Source of the DNA: Arctopsyche grandis
Taxonomy: Eukaryota; Arthropoda; Insecta; Trichoptera; Hydropsychidae
Direction: 5' to 3'
Length of the DNA stretch: 64,000 nucleotides
Assembly (NCBI RefSeq): GCF_051622035.1
Contig: NC_135361.1
Coordinates: 22,809,205-22,873,204 of the forward strand
Every line of letters starts with the position of its first letter. Position 1 is the stretch's first letter. The notes beneath the pieces are model-generated. The model searched no databases and was not told the origin of the DNA. It saw only the letters and a list, made by a program, of their open reading frames with translations. The translations under genes were made by a program, and so were the position numbers. This document shows, one piece after another, positions 23,880 to 36,344 of this stretch.

Positions 23880-24318
23880 GTGAGTAGCCGCAAAGGCTAT
23901 TATGCACGTGTTGCGCTTTCACAGGCCGACTCTCCCGCGCTTCGTATACCACCAAACCGAAACTCCAATTGAGGATATTGTCTACAAAACCCATGGGAAT
24001 CCAATGAGAAAATAAAATGCAGAAAGACAGTTCGCAAAGATCGCGTAAATAATAATTTAGCAAAAGCGGTCGCGTTGCACAGGCGCACGTTTGTAAGCAG
24101 AAGCGATTTAGCTGGTTGGCCGCAGACGCGCTTCGGTTGCGGAAGCGGACGTTCGCCTGCTGCGTCTCGTCTCCCGCCAAATTTGCCTTCTTTCGTCATT
24201 TCGTCATTTCATCATTTCTTCGACCTTTCAGTGAACTCTTCGCGCCCAACTGCTGCCCCGATGTTGCCTTCGAGCCTCAGCGAACTGCTGCTCACGAGGG
24301 TCCACTGTCAAGAGGTGG
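23880..24318 (+). promoter_or_regulatory. GC-rich island, possible promoter and non-coding first exon
   Basis: The segment is sharply more GC-rich than its AT-rich flanks. It contains an arthropod initiator-like TTTCAGTG near 24228 and ends at a consensus donor, GAGGTGG|GTAAGT (exon end 24318). None of the reading frames joins the second coding exon of aralar sensibly, so if it belongs to that gene it would be a 5' UTR exon. The owner is unknown; the nearest downstream plus-strand gene is aralar, 14 kb away. Confidence 0.35.
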
Positions 24319-26769
24319 GTAAGTTTGACTGACGTTTGATACTAATACTAATTCGATCACGCCTCCCCTCCGAGTCCCTCTATACTACAGTCTATATCCC
24401 TTACGGAAACGGTCTAAATTCAAATCTAATAAGGACGACACACCTTGATTCAACTTTCCACCTATCGACGACACGTGGCTTGTGCAATTAAATCGATTCG
24501 CATTCGTCTACGTGTGCATAAAAATTAAAAACGGCAATGAATTGTACACATCATCAACTTTTTCGACACGCGCTCAATTTGACATGTATATCTGTCAGGT
24601 ATAAATTTTGGATTAAAAATCACGTTTAACGACCATCTTTTCGCGTGCACTAAATTATGGCCGATTTGATGCGAACTCTTTTTAGACTAAACATAAATCG
24701 ATACAATTCGCTTTTTATTGATAAATATTAAATTGTTTCGATTTCAATACGTATTAATAAAAAATGTTATCATTTATAACTTAACTGTTCTGTTAATATA
24801 CATACATATGTGACGACCTACAAATACCCTTGAAAACAGCTAGACATTCTTGTATTGCGCTCCGCACATTTGTGGAAACTCAGCCTTGTTATTGTATTCT
24901 ATTTCGTAACGCTTGCTATGTTTATGTATTTATACATGACATAATTGTATTTAGAATAGCCCAATTTTGTACACTTTATGATACATTAAAAATTTTTAAA
25001 GGGGGTAATTTTTTTTAATTGAATTTATAATAAAAAAGTCGTTGAGCTTTTGACAGTTGTATGTACATTTGAGCACGTGTAGTTCTTATCAGTATTAAAA
25101 AAATATAAATGTTATCGTTATAAGTGCTGTGCTGTTATTATGCAGTCTTTATTGTCATAGAAAATCGGTCAAAGCAATGCTCGTTGGGTAAATCGATATT
25201 TCCCTGTCTTTTCGAAATTTCGCATTAAAAGTTTCGTAATGACGTGATATTATACGGCAAAACTTCAAGTTCATTGCGAAATTGATTTTTCGCATTCGTT
25301 CGTGACATCGACCATCCAAACTAGCGATTTAATACAAACCTTGCGTGTCAGGATTAAATATCATTTGTAAATCGGAATATGTCGTAGTATGATATATGTA
25401 TTATATTTTATTGACATAGATCCATTTGTCTCGAAGCTGTCAGTTGTTGTTTTTCCCAATTTAGAGAACGGAAAGAAAACATCTCTTTTATGTAATATCT
25501 CTCACAATAATATTGTATCATGCAAACCTATTGATAGACATTTATTTTGAGTCGTAGTCAACTGAATAAAAATCTTGGAACGCTTTGGTACATTCCGATA
25601 TCTTTTGCAAATTTATCTTTACTTTTAAATTTTTCTATAATTATTTATTTTAAGTCAATTGTGTCATATTTTCAGTTTTATTAATCCACGAACTTTAATT
25701 AGATACCTTGTATTTTTATATGTTTTAAATTGAAGAATTGGGCGTGTATAAAAAGACTATCTATCTGTGTTGCAAAATCGCTGAGATGTTTTGATATTTA
25801 ACATTATTTAGGAAGGTATAAAGTTTATTTATATGTTTCAATCATCTATTCTTGTGAAATCATCTTTATTGTGACATTTGACGAAATTAAACCGGACAAT
25901 TACCTTTGTCGGCACGCATCCAGGAGTTAGTTAGTGGCCCTTTGTAGGTCAAGAACAGAATTTGATAAAATAAACTACAAAATAAAGCAAGCTGATATGA
26001 GGCATGTAAAAAAGTATAATATATGTTGTGACGTCAACCGACATATAAAATTCTACATTTATTGACTTTTCTGGCCAAAGTGAGTACCAATGGGAATTTC
26101 CAGTTTACTCCAAAAGTATTAACAGCCTGAATTCATAGAAGGATAGTCGACTGCCACCAATGATAATTATTTTCCTTGTTTAGTTATTCGATGATGCAAA
26201 CCAATACATACATACATATACTGTTTTAATCAAATTTAACACGTGCTCTGACGTCAACTTTCGAGTATATAAAATTGCACATTGCTACATACATACATTA
26301 TTTATGGCAATTGGTAGTTTCCAATTCCTGATCCATCTAAGTGCAGCTATTTAAATATTTTAGTCACAACCCAATAATAATTCGTTATCGTTGACAATTG
26401 AACTTCAACGATTGATTCAGTTTTTCAATTATTATTTTGAGATAAGAAATTAAATGCGTCATTGAAATAAGATCATTGATTCATTCGAAACGTAATTTGA
26501 GCTATTTTTTTTTACTTAAATTTTACCAACAGGAAAACTTTGCCATCATACTGCAACATAAAATATAATGTCTGACAATGAACGTAGTTCTAGTTTGCTC
26601 TATTAAATGTATACACTTTTGTAAACACCTCACAATATCGATTGTTGTCATTTTATGATAGCTTTTTGTATGAACGAACGTTATCAATTTCCTGAAAGCT
26701 TGGTGTGAGCTTTCATCAGTTGTTCCTTTCTTTTTGTATTACAACAAAATTATTATTATTTATTTTTTT
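24319..26769. other. AT-rich stretch with two CRE-TATA motifs
   Basis: No coding exon was found. Two spaced modules at 26029 and 26249 are described separately. If the upstream GC-rich segment is a first exon, this is intron. Confidence 0.5.
26029..26274 (+). promoter_or_regulatory. Duplicated CRE plus TATA-like modules
   Basis: TGACGTCA at 26029-26036 is followed 7 nt later by TATAAAA (26044-26050). A second TGACGTCA at 26249-26256 is followed 9 nt later by TATATAAAA (26266-26274) and preceded by CACGTG (26239-26244). The two modules are in the same orientation 220 bp apart. No open frame of note follows either one, so promoter activity is inference. Confidence 0.3.
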
Positions 26770-27050
26770 TAAGTTTGGAGTATTGTGGAATTACAGGGAT
26801 TCCTAATGCGCCACAATTTTTGAAAATATAACAGAAGATACAAAAAATATTATAATTATACAAAAATAAAGTACATATTAATAATAATAAAAATAACAAC
26901 AATAATTTTTATTCCAGACGATAGGGAGAATAGTGTAAACCTTATTGTCCATGTAAACAGTATATAGATAATACAAATGATAAAATAAATATAATAATAA
27001 TCATATATGTACATATGTACATACATATAATAATAGATAATTGCAATAAT
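26770..27050 (-). mobile_element. LINE 3'-end fragment (jockey-like)
   Basis: On the minus strand this contains GTGGCGCATTAGGAATCCCT and TGTAATTCCACAATACTCC followed by an A/T-rich tail with repeated AATAAT, the kind of terminus seen in jockey-type elements. It may be related to the fragment at 32895-33505. It is heavily 5' truncated. Confidence 0.45.
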
Positions 27051-28759
27051 TAATTACTCAATTGACAAATAATTTATGGCGATTGGTGTTGCAGTTCCAT
27101 CCATCGAATATTAAGTGCTAATGGAAAAAGTAGTCGCGGCAGTAAGAATATAATTTTACGATACAGAAACACGATAACGTAGGGACGCCGCTCTCGTCCT
27201 GAGAATGGCCTCAAAGTGACTTACATGCCCTTCTATAAATATCTGGAATATGCAATACATAAAAGAACAACAGCAGAAAAGTTAAAATAATAATAATGGG
27301 AATATTCATGAAACATACAATAATGGCTAAATATAGGGATAAAATTTATGTACATATACCAATATGTATGTATGTATGCACAAGAACCAGCCATGAGGCC
27401 CAAATAGAAGAGAGAAGATCAAAATTTACTATAATTGGTCTTTTGTTATTTATTTTATTATTTGTTCTGTTTTGAAATTAAGACTGTTGGTTTTCCTTAA
27501 ATAAAATAACAACCAATTATGAAAATAATGATGAGCGCAGGCTACCACACAAATAGGCTAAATAGGTGAATCGTTGATAAATGCAATTTCAGCATTTAAA
27601 TTATTCGGATATGCAGTTTTCCTATAATACTTAAATAAATGTAGATTTATTTATATAAATAGACATAAATATTAGTTAGATAGTTCATCAATGTAATTAA
27701 TTTACAAAAAATTACGTTGAAAATAAAATCAAAATATTAAAATAGGGGACACTTCAGTTCTACAACTGGTCCATAAAACAATTTAATCTTGTAATTTAGG
27801 TTATCTTTAATTGCACTGTATTGTAAATTTTCCTATAAGACTGTCTTATCTATTTTACATAAATATTCATAGTTGTTTCACTCTAATAAACTATTTAAAA
27901 TTCATCGTATTTTCTTTGTATACAATGTGCATATTTGTACTTCTTTATAAAAGTTATTTTTTTTGTTTTTAAACAGTCCAATATCCTAACCTCAAATCTC
28001 TCATGCTAAATTTGCAGACCTTCCCTTGAATTAATAGCTTAAAGGGCAAATGAAATTTGCTTGTATTATTATAGTATTATATAAAAAAACATATGAATAT
28101 TTCTTATAGCTTAAATGTTTCATATTTAACAACACAATACTCTTACGTGTATATGGAGTATTTGCAAGTATAATGAGTATTTTATAAATATACTCTTTTT
28201 TGTCTGAACTCGTGACGATCTACGTCACTATTGTCAAATTAATGACATTGTTCATTATTTAATTCAAAAATAATTAATTTAATCGTCAATACAATTGCAC
28301 TCTGACGACTCAATGACGCGCTATATGCACTTCTAAATGGATCAATAGTGCATTTGATAGCAATTGTACGAGCGGCAATTCGAAACCTTCACACACAATA
28401 ATAATATTTTCGTCGATGATTACTTCCGATGTTATCGCATTTTTCATGTTTATGCTTATATTCATACATTCACAGATCATGGGTAGATTTTGCGTACAAG
28501 CATATAAAGCAAACATGTGAATAGTAAGGGGTACCCTAATTGTAAAAGCATCAGTGCTAACTTCGCGTGCTGGAAATTGGGCAATTAACTTTAAGAGTTG
28601 ATCTCCCTAAGATAAAAGTCCTTGTAGGCAATTTTGAACTATACGGTGATTAGTTTGTTTTTACGAAAATTGACACCGGTCAATGGAAATGTTATGTACC
28701 TTATAAAATAACAAACGATTGAGTTGGACTTTACAATATACAAACATATGTACATATGC
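27051..28759. other. AT-rich intergenic, no gene seen
   Basis: No exon-like frame, structured RNA or bounded transposon that I can support in this 1.7 kb. Confidence 0.55.
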
Positions 28760-28767
28760 GGTCTCCC

Positions 28768-28855
28768 TCACGGGACCGAAAGTGAAACGCCCGAAAACGC
28801 AAATATCGGAAGGCAAAGATCGAAAATCGAAACATCTTAAGTCGAAAGATCAAAA
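28768..28855. repeat. Degenerate short tandem repeats (CGAAAn type)
   Basis: Repeated CGAAA-containing units of about 14-16 bp (ACCGAAAGTGAAACG, CCCGAAAACGCAAATAT, ATCGAAAATCGAAACAT, AGTCGAAAGATC). They resemble the arm composition of the foldback-like elements; no inverted partner was found. Confidence 0.5.
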
Positions 28856-29059
28856 AAAAGGGTGCATGGTAAACGGTACTATGTATATATAATATATATG
28901 AGTGGCATGCGGTGAAATTATCTCTCTTTTTGTCATACAGCTTTGTTTAATGTGCGCGCGCAGAATACGGGAGGAAAAGCCTGTTCCTCTTGTTTCTGTT
29001 GTATCCTGCTCGCGCAAAGTAAGTGAGTATGTACGACGGGGGGGAGAGACATATATTGA

Positions 29060-29210
29060 TTTGTAAAGTAATTTATATTTTGTATTTTATTTTAAAAATA
29101 ATTTTTTGCCAGTGTACATATTTACAGTTGCCCAAAACGACACTGTGGCCAAAAATTTAAACAACAAAAAATTCAAACGAAAAAGAAAAAATACACAAGT
29201 AATGTACTAA
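29060..29210 (-). mobile_element. LINE 3'-end fragment related to the 32.9-kb copy
   Basis: On the minus strand TTTTGGGCAACTGTAAAT and GGCCACAGTGTCG match the 3' end of the jockey-like remnant at 32895-33505 (GGGGCAACCTGTAAAG, GGCAATAGTGGCG). Confidence 0.5.
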
Positions 29211-29316
29211 CAAATACAAAAAGTGTCATTAATTCTAAATTATTATATGTATGATTCAATTCGTGAAGGGACACGTGGTATAGATGACAATGAGACGCTT
29301 TTAGCGCTTTTAACCA

Positions 29317-29985
29317 TCATATATATAAAGACGGTAATCTGTGGGTGTGTGTGTGTCCTAACTCTCGCCGAACATAATGAACGAATCGATAAAAATCGAT
29401 TAATTCATTTTTCGACGAGACGACTTTGTCGCGACTCGATCCGATCACCCCAAATAGCCTGAATATGGGTCTAATGAGCTAATGGTCTCGGACATCACGC
29501 CAAATTCAATTTTTCATTTCGCCTTTTTTTTTTTAAACATTAATTGAAATATTCCTTCTCGCCATATAAAAATACGTAATTTTAATAATTTCATTTAGCG
29601 AGGTTTTGAACCATTTTCGATTACCCTTTACAAGTATGGGGAACCAATCATTCGCGTATCTTCGGCTTTCGTCGACAATCGACAATCGACTTCGGCTTTC
29701 GTCGACAATCGACAATCGACTTCGGCTTTCGTCGACAATCGAAAAAAATTTTTTTTTTCATTTTTTTCATATTTTTCATTATTTTCATATTTTTCATATT
29801 TTTCATTATTTTCAGTTTTTTCAGTTTTTTCATTATTTTCATATTTTTCATTTTTTTCATAATTTTCATTTTTTTGTGCCTTTGTCTTTCCGAAACCAGT
29901 CGATTCCATATCTTTAACTTTATTTTTATTCGAGTTTCAATTTTTTTTCGAAACCACCCGTTGAAATCAACGGGCCCTACACTAG
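29317..29985 (+). mobile_element. Non-autonomous Helitron, family B
   Basis: 669 bp. The 5' end TCATATATATAAAGACGG follows host A and the 3' end CCCTACACTAG precedes host T. The hairpin CCGTTGAAATCAACGG lies about 9 nt before the CTAG. The interior contains about 2.7 copies of a 30-bp unit (29661-29741) and a long ATTTTTC-type low-complexity tract (29746-29872). The related 3' end occurs at 36.35 kb (inverted) and 37.55 kb. Confidence 0.82.
29661..29872. repeat. 30-bp tandem repeat followed by a TTTTTCAT-rich minisatellite
   Basis: The TTCGGCTTTCGTCGACAATC-containing unit is repeated at 29661, 29691 and 29721, then irregular TTTTTCATAT/TTTTTCATTA units follow. Open frames over this tract (Lys/Glu/Met-rich or Phe/His-rich) are artefacts of the repeat. 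Confidence 0.85.
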
Positions 29986-30116
29986 TGTACATATATTTCT
30001 CGATGCGCCTAAATGAATTGTCGTTTGGTCGCGGCGTTATGCAGCATACCAACTTAACCATTTATACATACACTCATCTGGGTGAAAACTAAATTCTAAA
30101 TGTATGTATGTATGCA

Positions 30117-30440
30117 GTATGGCTCGGTGGTTGCGTTTATGTTTAGCACCGAGAGGTTTCCGGGTTTGATCCCATATTAATCTTTAATCCTACTGGTCAG
30201 ACTTGGATATTTGTGACTCCCAAGTCGATCGTTTTTCATTAGAGTTTGCCAATTTATCTGATTGTATTGTTGAAACGGTTCTTCCATCAAATTGGCAAAA
30301 ATCTTCCTATCCACTATCAAAAATATCTGAATTTGATTTATGTACAATATGGAAAAATTAATGTACAATTCCTGCAATGTTTGTAATTAATTGTCTAGAA
30401 AGGCGCATTCTGTTAGGCCTTCCTGGTATATGTATATCTA
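30117..30440 (+). mobile_element. tRNA-derived SINE
   Basis: The head TATGGCTCGGTGGTTGCG (box A-like) and GGGTTTGATCCC (box B-like) lead into the family body (CTACTGGTCAGACTTGG, TTGAAACGGTTCTTCC) and the tail TGTCTAGAAAGGCGCATTC. The tail is shared with the 9848 copy but not with the 3371 or 43957 copies. Confidence 0.75.
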
Positions 30441-30445
30441 TTTAA

Positions 30446-31403
30446 CCCTTTGGCTGCTACGAGGTTTTTCAATGTCCAAGCGAAAAATGCTAACATTTGT
30501 AATTATTTTGAAAAAAAATAAATATAATATTTTTTTTTACATACTTACTTCGCCGAACGCTTGTAATTTTTATAATACTTTATATACATTTTTAGAAGCA
30601 GTTATGGACTCGTGCTCTCTCTTTCTGTCTTGCTTTTACATGCGTGCGTGCGAAAGAGATACCTACATATATACACTAAATAAGTTTTGACGATTATTTT
30701 CCGACGCTTTATTTTTTTCAATAATCTATTTTTAGACATCGATGTATCCTAACAACATGCGATATATTCGAAACAGGTAGCGGTCTTTCTCTCTTTCTTT
30801 CTTGGTTTTAATTGTGTACGTGTGAGCGAGACACACAAGGATGTGAAGTTTCTAATAATCAAATATTTTTTCAACATGTATCATAAACATTTTGTATGCA
30901 TTTCAGTTGCATTCGATTGATTGCATGAATTCGTGACGTCTCGTGACCTATATAATTGAAAGCGGATTTCTATTGTTTTTTGCCATTTATTTTAACTCTG
31001 CAAAATGATATCGGACAGTGAAAGTGATGAAAGCGAAATAATAGCTCCTCGCCGAGGAACTCGACCAATCAGCAGCTCTACTGATTCTGAAAATGAATTT
31101 ATCGACAATAATCAATTCCCAAGTAATAACTCCTTATATGACATTGACAACGAACCCGAAATTTACTTTGATGATGAACCCGAAATTGAAGAGCTTTTAT
31201 TTAAAAAGTTGATAAATGTTTATAAAGCTTGATTGTAAAATAAATATAAATACGTATACAAAAAAAATGTTTCGTGCCACTGATGCGCTGGTGGCTCAAA
31301 GAAAGTATTGAAATACGACAATTAATGACGAAAACAACGATCGTCGTAGCAATCTTCGCCGATTTCAAAACAACGATTTATCGTTGTTGTAGCAGTCAAA
31401 GGG
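30446..31403 (+). mobile_element. piggyBac-like element with a residual transposase N-terminus
   Basis: 958 bp flanked by TTAA (30442-30445 and 31404-31407). The ends are inverted: CCCTTTGGCTGCTAC and GTAGCAGTCAAAGGG. The piggyBac-superfamily assignment rests on the TTAA target and CCC/GGG ends. The only coding remnant is the acidic 75-residue frame at 31005-31232. Confidence 0.85.
31005..31232 (+). pseudogene. Acidic N-terminal remnant of a piggyBac-type transposase
   Basis: A 75-codon frame starting MISDSESDESEIIAPRRGTR, very rich in Asp/Glu/Ser. This matches the acidic N-terminal region common in piggyBac-derived transposases. The DDE catalytic region is absent because the element is only 958 bp. 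It lies in sense orientation between the TTAA-flanked ends. I infer it is a deletion remnant; no activity is expected. Confidence 0.55.
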
Positions 31404-32894
31404 TTAAAATAAAATGTGTAGAATGCTTATTGTGATATGTTGTAATTTCAACACTACCTTTTCAACTATGCAAATGTTTTCATATCATTATACATATGTA
31501 TGTACACACTTTTGCTCTAAAATTCACAGAAGGTACTGCTACAGGTTGAGTTGGATAAATGTTGAATGCAAGTCACGTGATTGAATATTTACATTATAAG
31601 TGCCTTCAGTTCATTTCATTTTCACTTATCTGTATAGTTTTCTAACTGTGATGATTAAAGAGTTGACCCAGAGCGCGCTTTTCATTGTTCACATGTTGTA
31701 AATGTATTGTTAAAGGTTTGCCGAACCTTTTTTACAAAGCATTTACAATAATGGAACAATAGACGGCGCGGTTCCGGTCCTACCTCTAGTGATGATAGAT
31801 AAAACTTCTGGGTCGAGCTCTTAGAATTTTCCCAAGGTTGACATTATTTTATTCTGTATTTATATATAAAATGCTATTTATTATTGCTTTTTATAGCACC
31901 ATTTTTATTGATATGGTAATAGATATCATTCCATTTACGATACTCCACCACCCACTTCTCGGGAGGGGTGCACAAAAGCAATGTTCAGTATACGATCCTA
32001 GCATACCTGAGGTTAGACCTTAAATTGAACAGGCTTTTATCATATGTAATATCACTATTTAAAAGCGCTGTAATTAAATATGTATGAATTTATCAAACTC
32101 CCTTATTATTTGATATGCATTTTGAATCGGATGACGTTCAATGATTAAAGCATTTCCAATCGCTTATCAAATGACTTGTTTCTTGTTGATCTTTTCGCTA
32201 CAGCAAGTAACAACCGTAGGTAGATATGATTATTAACAATTATTGCTAGCGATTTGACCCTACTAGCGGATGCGCATAATTTATTCAGCTCACCGGGTCA
32301 ACAAGCGAAACGTCCTTTTAGCAATGGCTCCTTGGGCGGAAAACTCAATAAAGATTTTCCCTTGATCTGATCCACTTATCCGATTTAATCAACAATCGCA
32401 TCGATGAGATCTCCGTTTGTAAATTCTACATATTGTCAACAATTCGACATGGTGTGATAACAGCTGTCGCACCAGTTTAAACCGGAATTTCGCAGTATAT
32501 TTGACCTGTCAATTTGTGTTGTCCGTTTAATCAAACGATTCGTTGACATTTGGCGAAGTTCGCAACCTTGTTAGCGAAATTTAATATTTAAATATTGACA
32601 CAGCGCATTATCAACCCGATTGAATGGACTCGCTTCGAAGCGATTTAGAGAACTGATCTTGCGGATGAAAAGGTTGACGCTTAATTTGTTTAAATAAAAA
32701 TCTTGTTTGAACCGGTTAACAATTCGTATATCTGGTTGAATGTTTTTTTAAATTACTTAACAATTTTTTCAACAGTAACATGTGTGTTTTTATACTATCT
32801 TTCATATTTTTTTCACGTACCATGTCCTCCTAGAACGTTGGCAATTAGAACTCCCATCCATATTCTACCTACCATACTACCATTAAAAACAACC
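31404..32894. other. Intergenic, nothing recognised
   Basis: About 1.5 kb without a supported exon or bounded repeat. Confidence 0.5.
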
Positions 32895-33505
32895 AGATTA
32901 TTTATTTAAAAAAAAATTAATTAGATCATGTGGCTTTACAGGTTGCCCCAAACGCCACTATTGCCGGAAACAACAAATTCAAAATTCAATAAAAAAATTG
33001 CAAAAATAATACAATACAATCATAGAAAATTAAAAATAATATAAGCACAATACAGATAACTTTTACACATTTTAGCACTGGGAGGGAAACGATTTTCATA
33101 TGCCCATATCTCCAAGGAATCGAGATCCTCTTGAAGAAAATGATAATCTGAAATCGCTTTATGCTAATGATAATCTAAAATCTGAAATTGTTTTGAAGTA
33201 TTTTATATTATCAGCATACAATAAAAATTGTGAATGATTAATAGAAAATAAAATGTCATTAATTAAGAGGTTAAATAAAAGAGGCCCCAGGTTTGAGCCT
33301 TGCGGGACTCCAGAACTATTTGTATAACGGTTAGCGGAAAAATGACTATAGCTAACTATTGACTATTGCCAACGGGAATGCAAGTAGTTAGTAAATAACT
33401 TGACTAGATTCTCAGAAAAATCAAAATTACTAAATTTGCGTATTAATAATTAATACCGTGGTTGACTTTATCTAAGGCTTTCTCAAAGTCAATTATTTAG
33501 TCAAG
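32895..33505 (-). pseudogene. Jockey-like LINE reverse transcriptase remnant
   Basis: On the minus strand, broken frames encode IDFEKALDKVNHG, then SGVPQGSNLGPLLFNLLIND, then LLYADNIKYFKTISD, all recognisable non-LTR reverse transcriptase blocks (the active-site YADD reads YADN). Several stops and frameshifts interrupt it. The 3' end runs to about 32895 with an A-rich tail on the minus strand. It is a dead 5'-truncated insertion. Confidence 0.75.
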
Positions 33506-34490
33506 TAGCAGTGAATGTTATAATCCCATTCAAGATAGATAGCGACAGTTAGCGTTTACGGAATGAAAACACCGACGTTGCGTGCGAACTGATCCGCGCT
33601 TGGTACAATAGCTTAGTTTATCACAAATCGCCGAATTATGCTTTTTTATTTGGCAAATTTCACTGGAACAGATCTAATTGATTACATTAAAAAGCGTGTA
33701 ATTAGTTGATCATATAAAATATGACTATTATTTGTGAACTATCAACGCTTTATCACTCCGACATTTTCCGTTTGCGTTATCGGAACATTACGGTATAGTA
33801 TGTGTATGATAGTAGAACAGTAAAATTGTACTATTTAATTTTTTCTATAAATATGTCGGCTGAGCTAATCTTCCAAATAATTTATTCCTAATGAGATTGA
33901 TGAGATTTTTGCCCTTCTTCGTCTACTAAATTCTCTGTTCTTGTTCCACTTTTATTTACTAGGTAACCGCAAAAGATGACCTCGTATACCACTGTTACTC
34001 AATTTATATCGTAGTGATAACGCAAAAACACATTTGATCATGTCATAAATCGAAGTAGTTTGGTGTGTGAAATTGCGTTTTTTATTGCCACAAATGCGTT
34101 TATTGCAACGCAGTGCTAAAATCTATCTGTACGTTTGTGTTATTTCATTTTTTTTCTTTTAGTAAAAAGTAAGTTTTGTAAACTAGAAGTATAGGCATAT
34201 AATAGAATATACAGAATAATTAAAGAATATTTTACTCTCATATTTAATAGATATGTATAGTATGAGAGGAAATGATCGCAAAAAAAGTGCTTTTTGTTGT
34301 TTTTGACGACAATTTACGATAGAATCATTTTTTACAAAATTATACACAGCAACCGTCATTTATAGTCATTATCATCATCACTATTCAATGCCGGATAAAG
34401 GTCCTCAATCTCCTTATCATACGCAATTTTCGGCCATTCAAGTTTTAGATTTTTTAACCTTTTATTTTGCTTGGCAGGTATCTGCGTTCG
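33506..34490. other. Intergenic, nothing recognised
   Basis: AT-rich sequence without a supported gene or bounded repeat. Confidence 0.5.
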
Positions 34491-34800
34491 TTTCTTTTTC
34501 AGTTGAGTCACTTTCGATCTTCAAATTGATCTGAAATTTCGCATACTTATATATTTTTGCCTAAGAATTCTTTTTTTATAACAGACCTCCTTTACGTTTC
34601 ACATTAAGACATCATTTTTTATATCTCTTATCTCTTATTCGATCGTTTTCATACTTTGCCATATTGCTCATTTTGGTCATCAATATACGTTAATGTATCG
34701 TCTGCCATTACGTTGGAGATAAAATATCGTATACAACGCGTTTCAAGTTTCCTATTTTTCGGGTTACTTGACGTTTATTAAATGTCAACTTTATATTTTC
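34491..34800. repeat. Copy of the dispersed repeat found at 56.4 kb
   Basis: CCTCCTTTACGTTTCACATT, TCGATCGTTTTCATACTTTGCC and TTGGTCATCAATATA occur here and, nearly identical, at 56402-56600 inside a foldback-like element. The flanks here contain only decayed versions of the tandem-repeat arms. Confidence 0.7.
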
Positions 34801-36344
34801 AATGTTCTTATAAATTCCTTTGATAATTTCTCCCAAGTTTTTAATTCATATAATATATCATTTTAATACCTCTAGATCAGTTAGTGCCCCTAATCTAAAA
34901 AAAAAATTTTTTCAAAACAAAATTCATGGGTTAAGGTAGCATTAGTTAAATCTATTTTATCTTATGAAATTATTTCTAGTGAAAAGTCCTTTATTTTAGT
35001 TCAAAAACTTGAAAGAAAATATTTATACATATGTACATATATTTAGAATAAATCATTTAAATTTGATGGTTTCATCTTGATGTAAGATTTTATTGAATAT
35101 AGTCTTTTATGAAGCTATGAATTTTAATTTAAAAAGAAGTAGTAAAAAACGAGTAAGATTAGATTTGGCCAGTTTCCTAACTGACGAAGACATTTACAAA
35201 AAAAACAAAAACTTTTTTCTCGCTAAGTATGTATGAATAGGTATGTATGTACAATGTTGTCTCACCTCACGCGCGTTTCACGTGCCACCTCTTGCCAACA
35301 GTTGGTTTGCAGATACGGCGCGTGGGAAAACGCACAATCCTATTTATATATTTATACATGTTTCGCTGACGATTATTTTAAGCCAAGTTCTCGATCAAAG
35401 CGAAAACTCGGAAAATTATGTAAAACTCTAGGAAAATTCGTACGTGTATTTTAGCCCGCGTTAGCTAACATTGTAACCGTGACCCGAATCCGATTCTGTT
35501 GACCATGAAACTGCTGCTGGACTATCTGCTAACCAATCTCGCCCACGTTTGTTATTGTTATGCTAGGAACTCGTCCCTTACAAATACTAGTTTGTTTTCT
35601 TTTTTATTTTATCAGTTAATGTCAATTACCACAGCTGATTAGATTAAGTAAACCACCCGCAAGCTATATTTTTAACAAATTTAGTCAAATCAATTGGATT
35701 TAATATACAAAAAATGTCCTACTATCAAGCCGTTGATTGTAAATTTTTATTTGAATTGAAAACAAATTGAAATCAGACGGATCCAAGGGGGGTTCCATGG
35801 ATGCCCAACCCCCTCCACCCTTGGATGAATTTAATTTCATATACATACTAAATGTATTTTAATTTTTCCAAATCTTCATTTTAACTTTCAAAAATGTATC
35901 TATACAAAAAATAAGTCCCTAAAATTTATGACCCAGGGCTTTTATCAAGATATTTTTTATGTATTTGAATGCACCCCCCCCCCCCCCCCCTGACCTGCAC
36001 CCTTTCTGGTGATCAGAATTATCTTTATGAATAATCTTTGATTGTAGTAGCATCAATTCTATAATTCTAAATCATATATATATTTACTTAGATCATAAAC
36101 TTAAATAATAAGTAAATATATTTATTGTATCTCATTAAGGGGGTATTTTATATCCCGATACACACTATTAAAAGGGACGTATTTTCTTCGCTATATTATT
36201 TTTTTCATAAAAGTATATACATACATATATAAGATATTTACAAGTATTGATCGCCAATGCAGTTCTAATGTACACACAATTGTTTCCCATACATGCATTT
36301 AAAACCTCAATTTTTTTTTAATATGCCTTCGTGAGGTGAAAACC
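34801..36344. other. Intergenic, nothing recognised
   Basis: AT-rich; a C18 homopolymer tract at about 35973-35990 is the only conspicuous feature. No gene was found. Confidence 0.5.

Noticed and set aside
24261-24332. Short frame MLPSSLSELLLTRVHCQE
   Set aside because: Too short, and its phase does not match the aralar second coding exon at the GTAAGT donor; treated as non-coding.
29661-29741. Regularly spaced repeats reminiscent of a CRISPR array
   Set aside because: Units are directly adjacent without unique spacers, in a eukaryotic Helitron.
29606-30061. Lys/Met/Asn-rich and Phe/His-rich open frames
   Set aside because: Created by the TTTTTCAT-type minisatellite and the 30-bp repeats in a Helitron.
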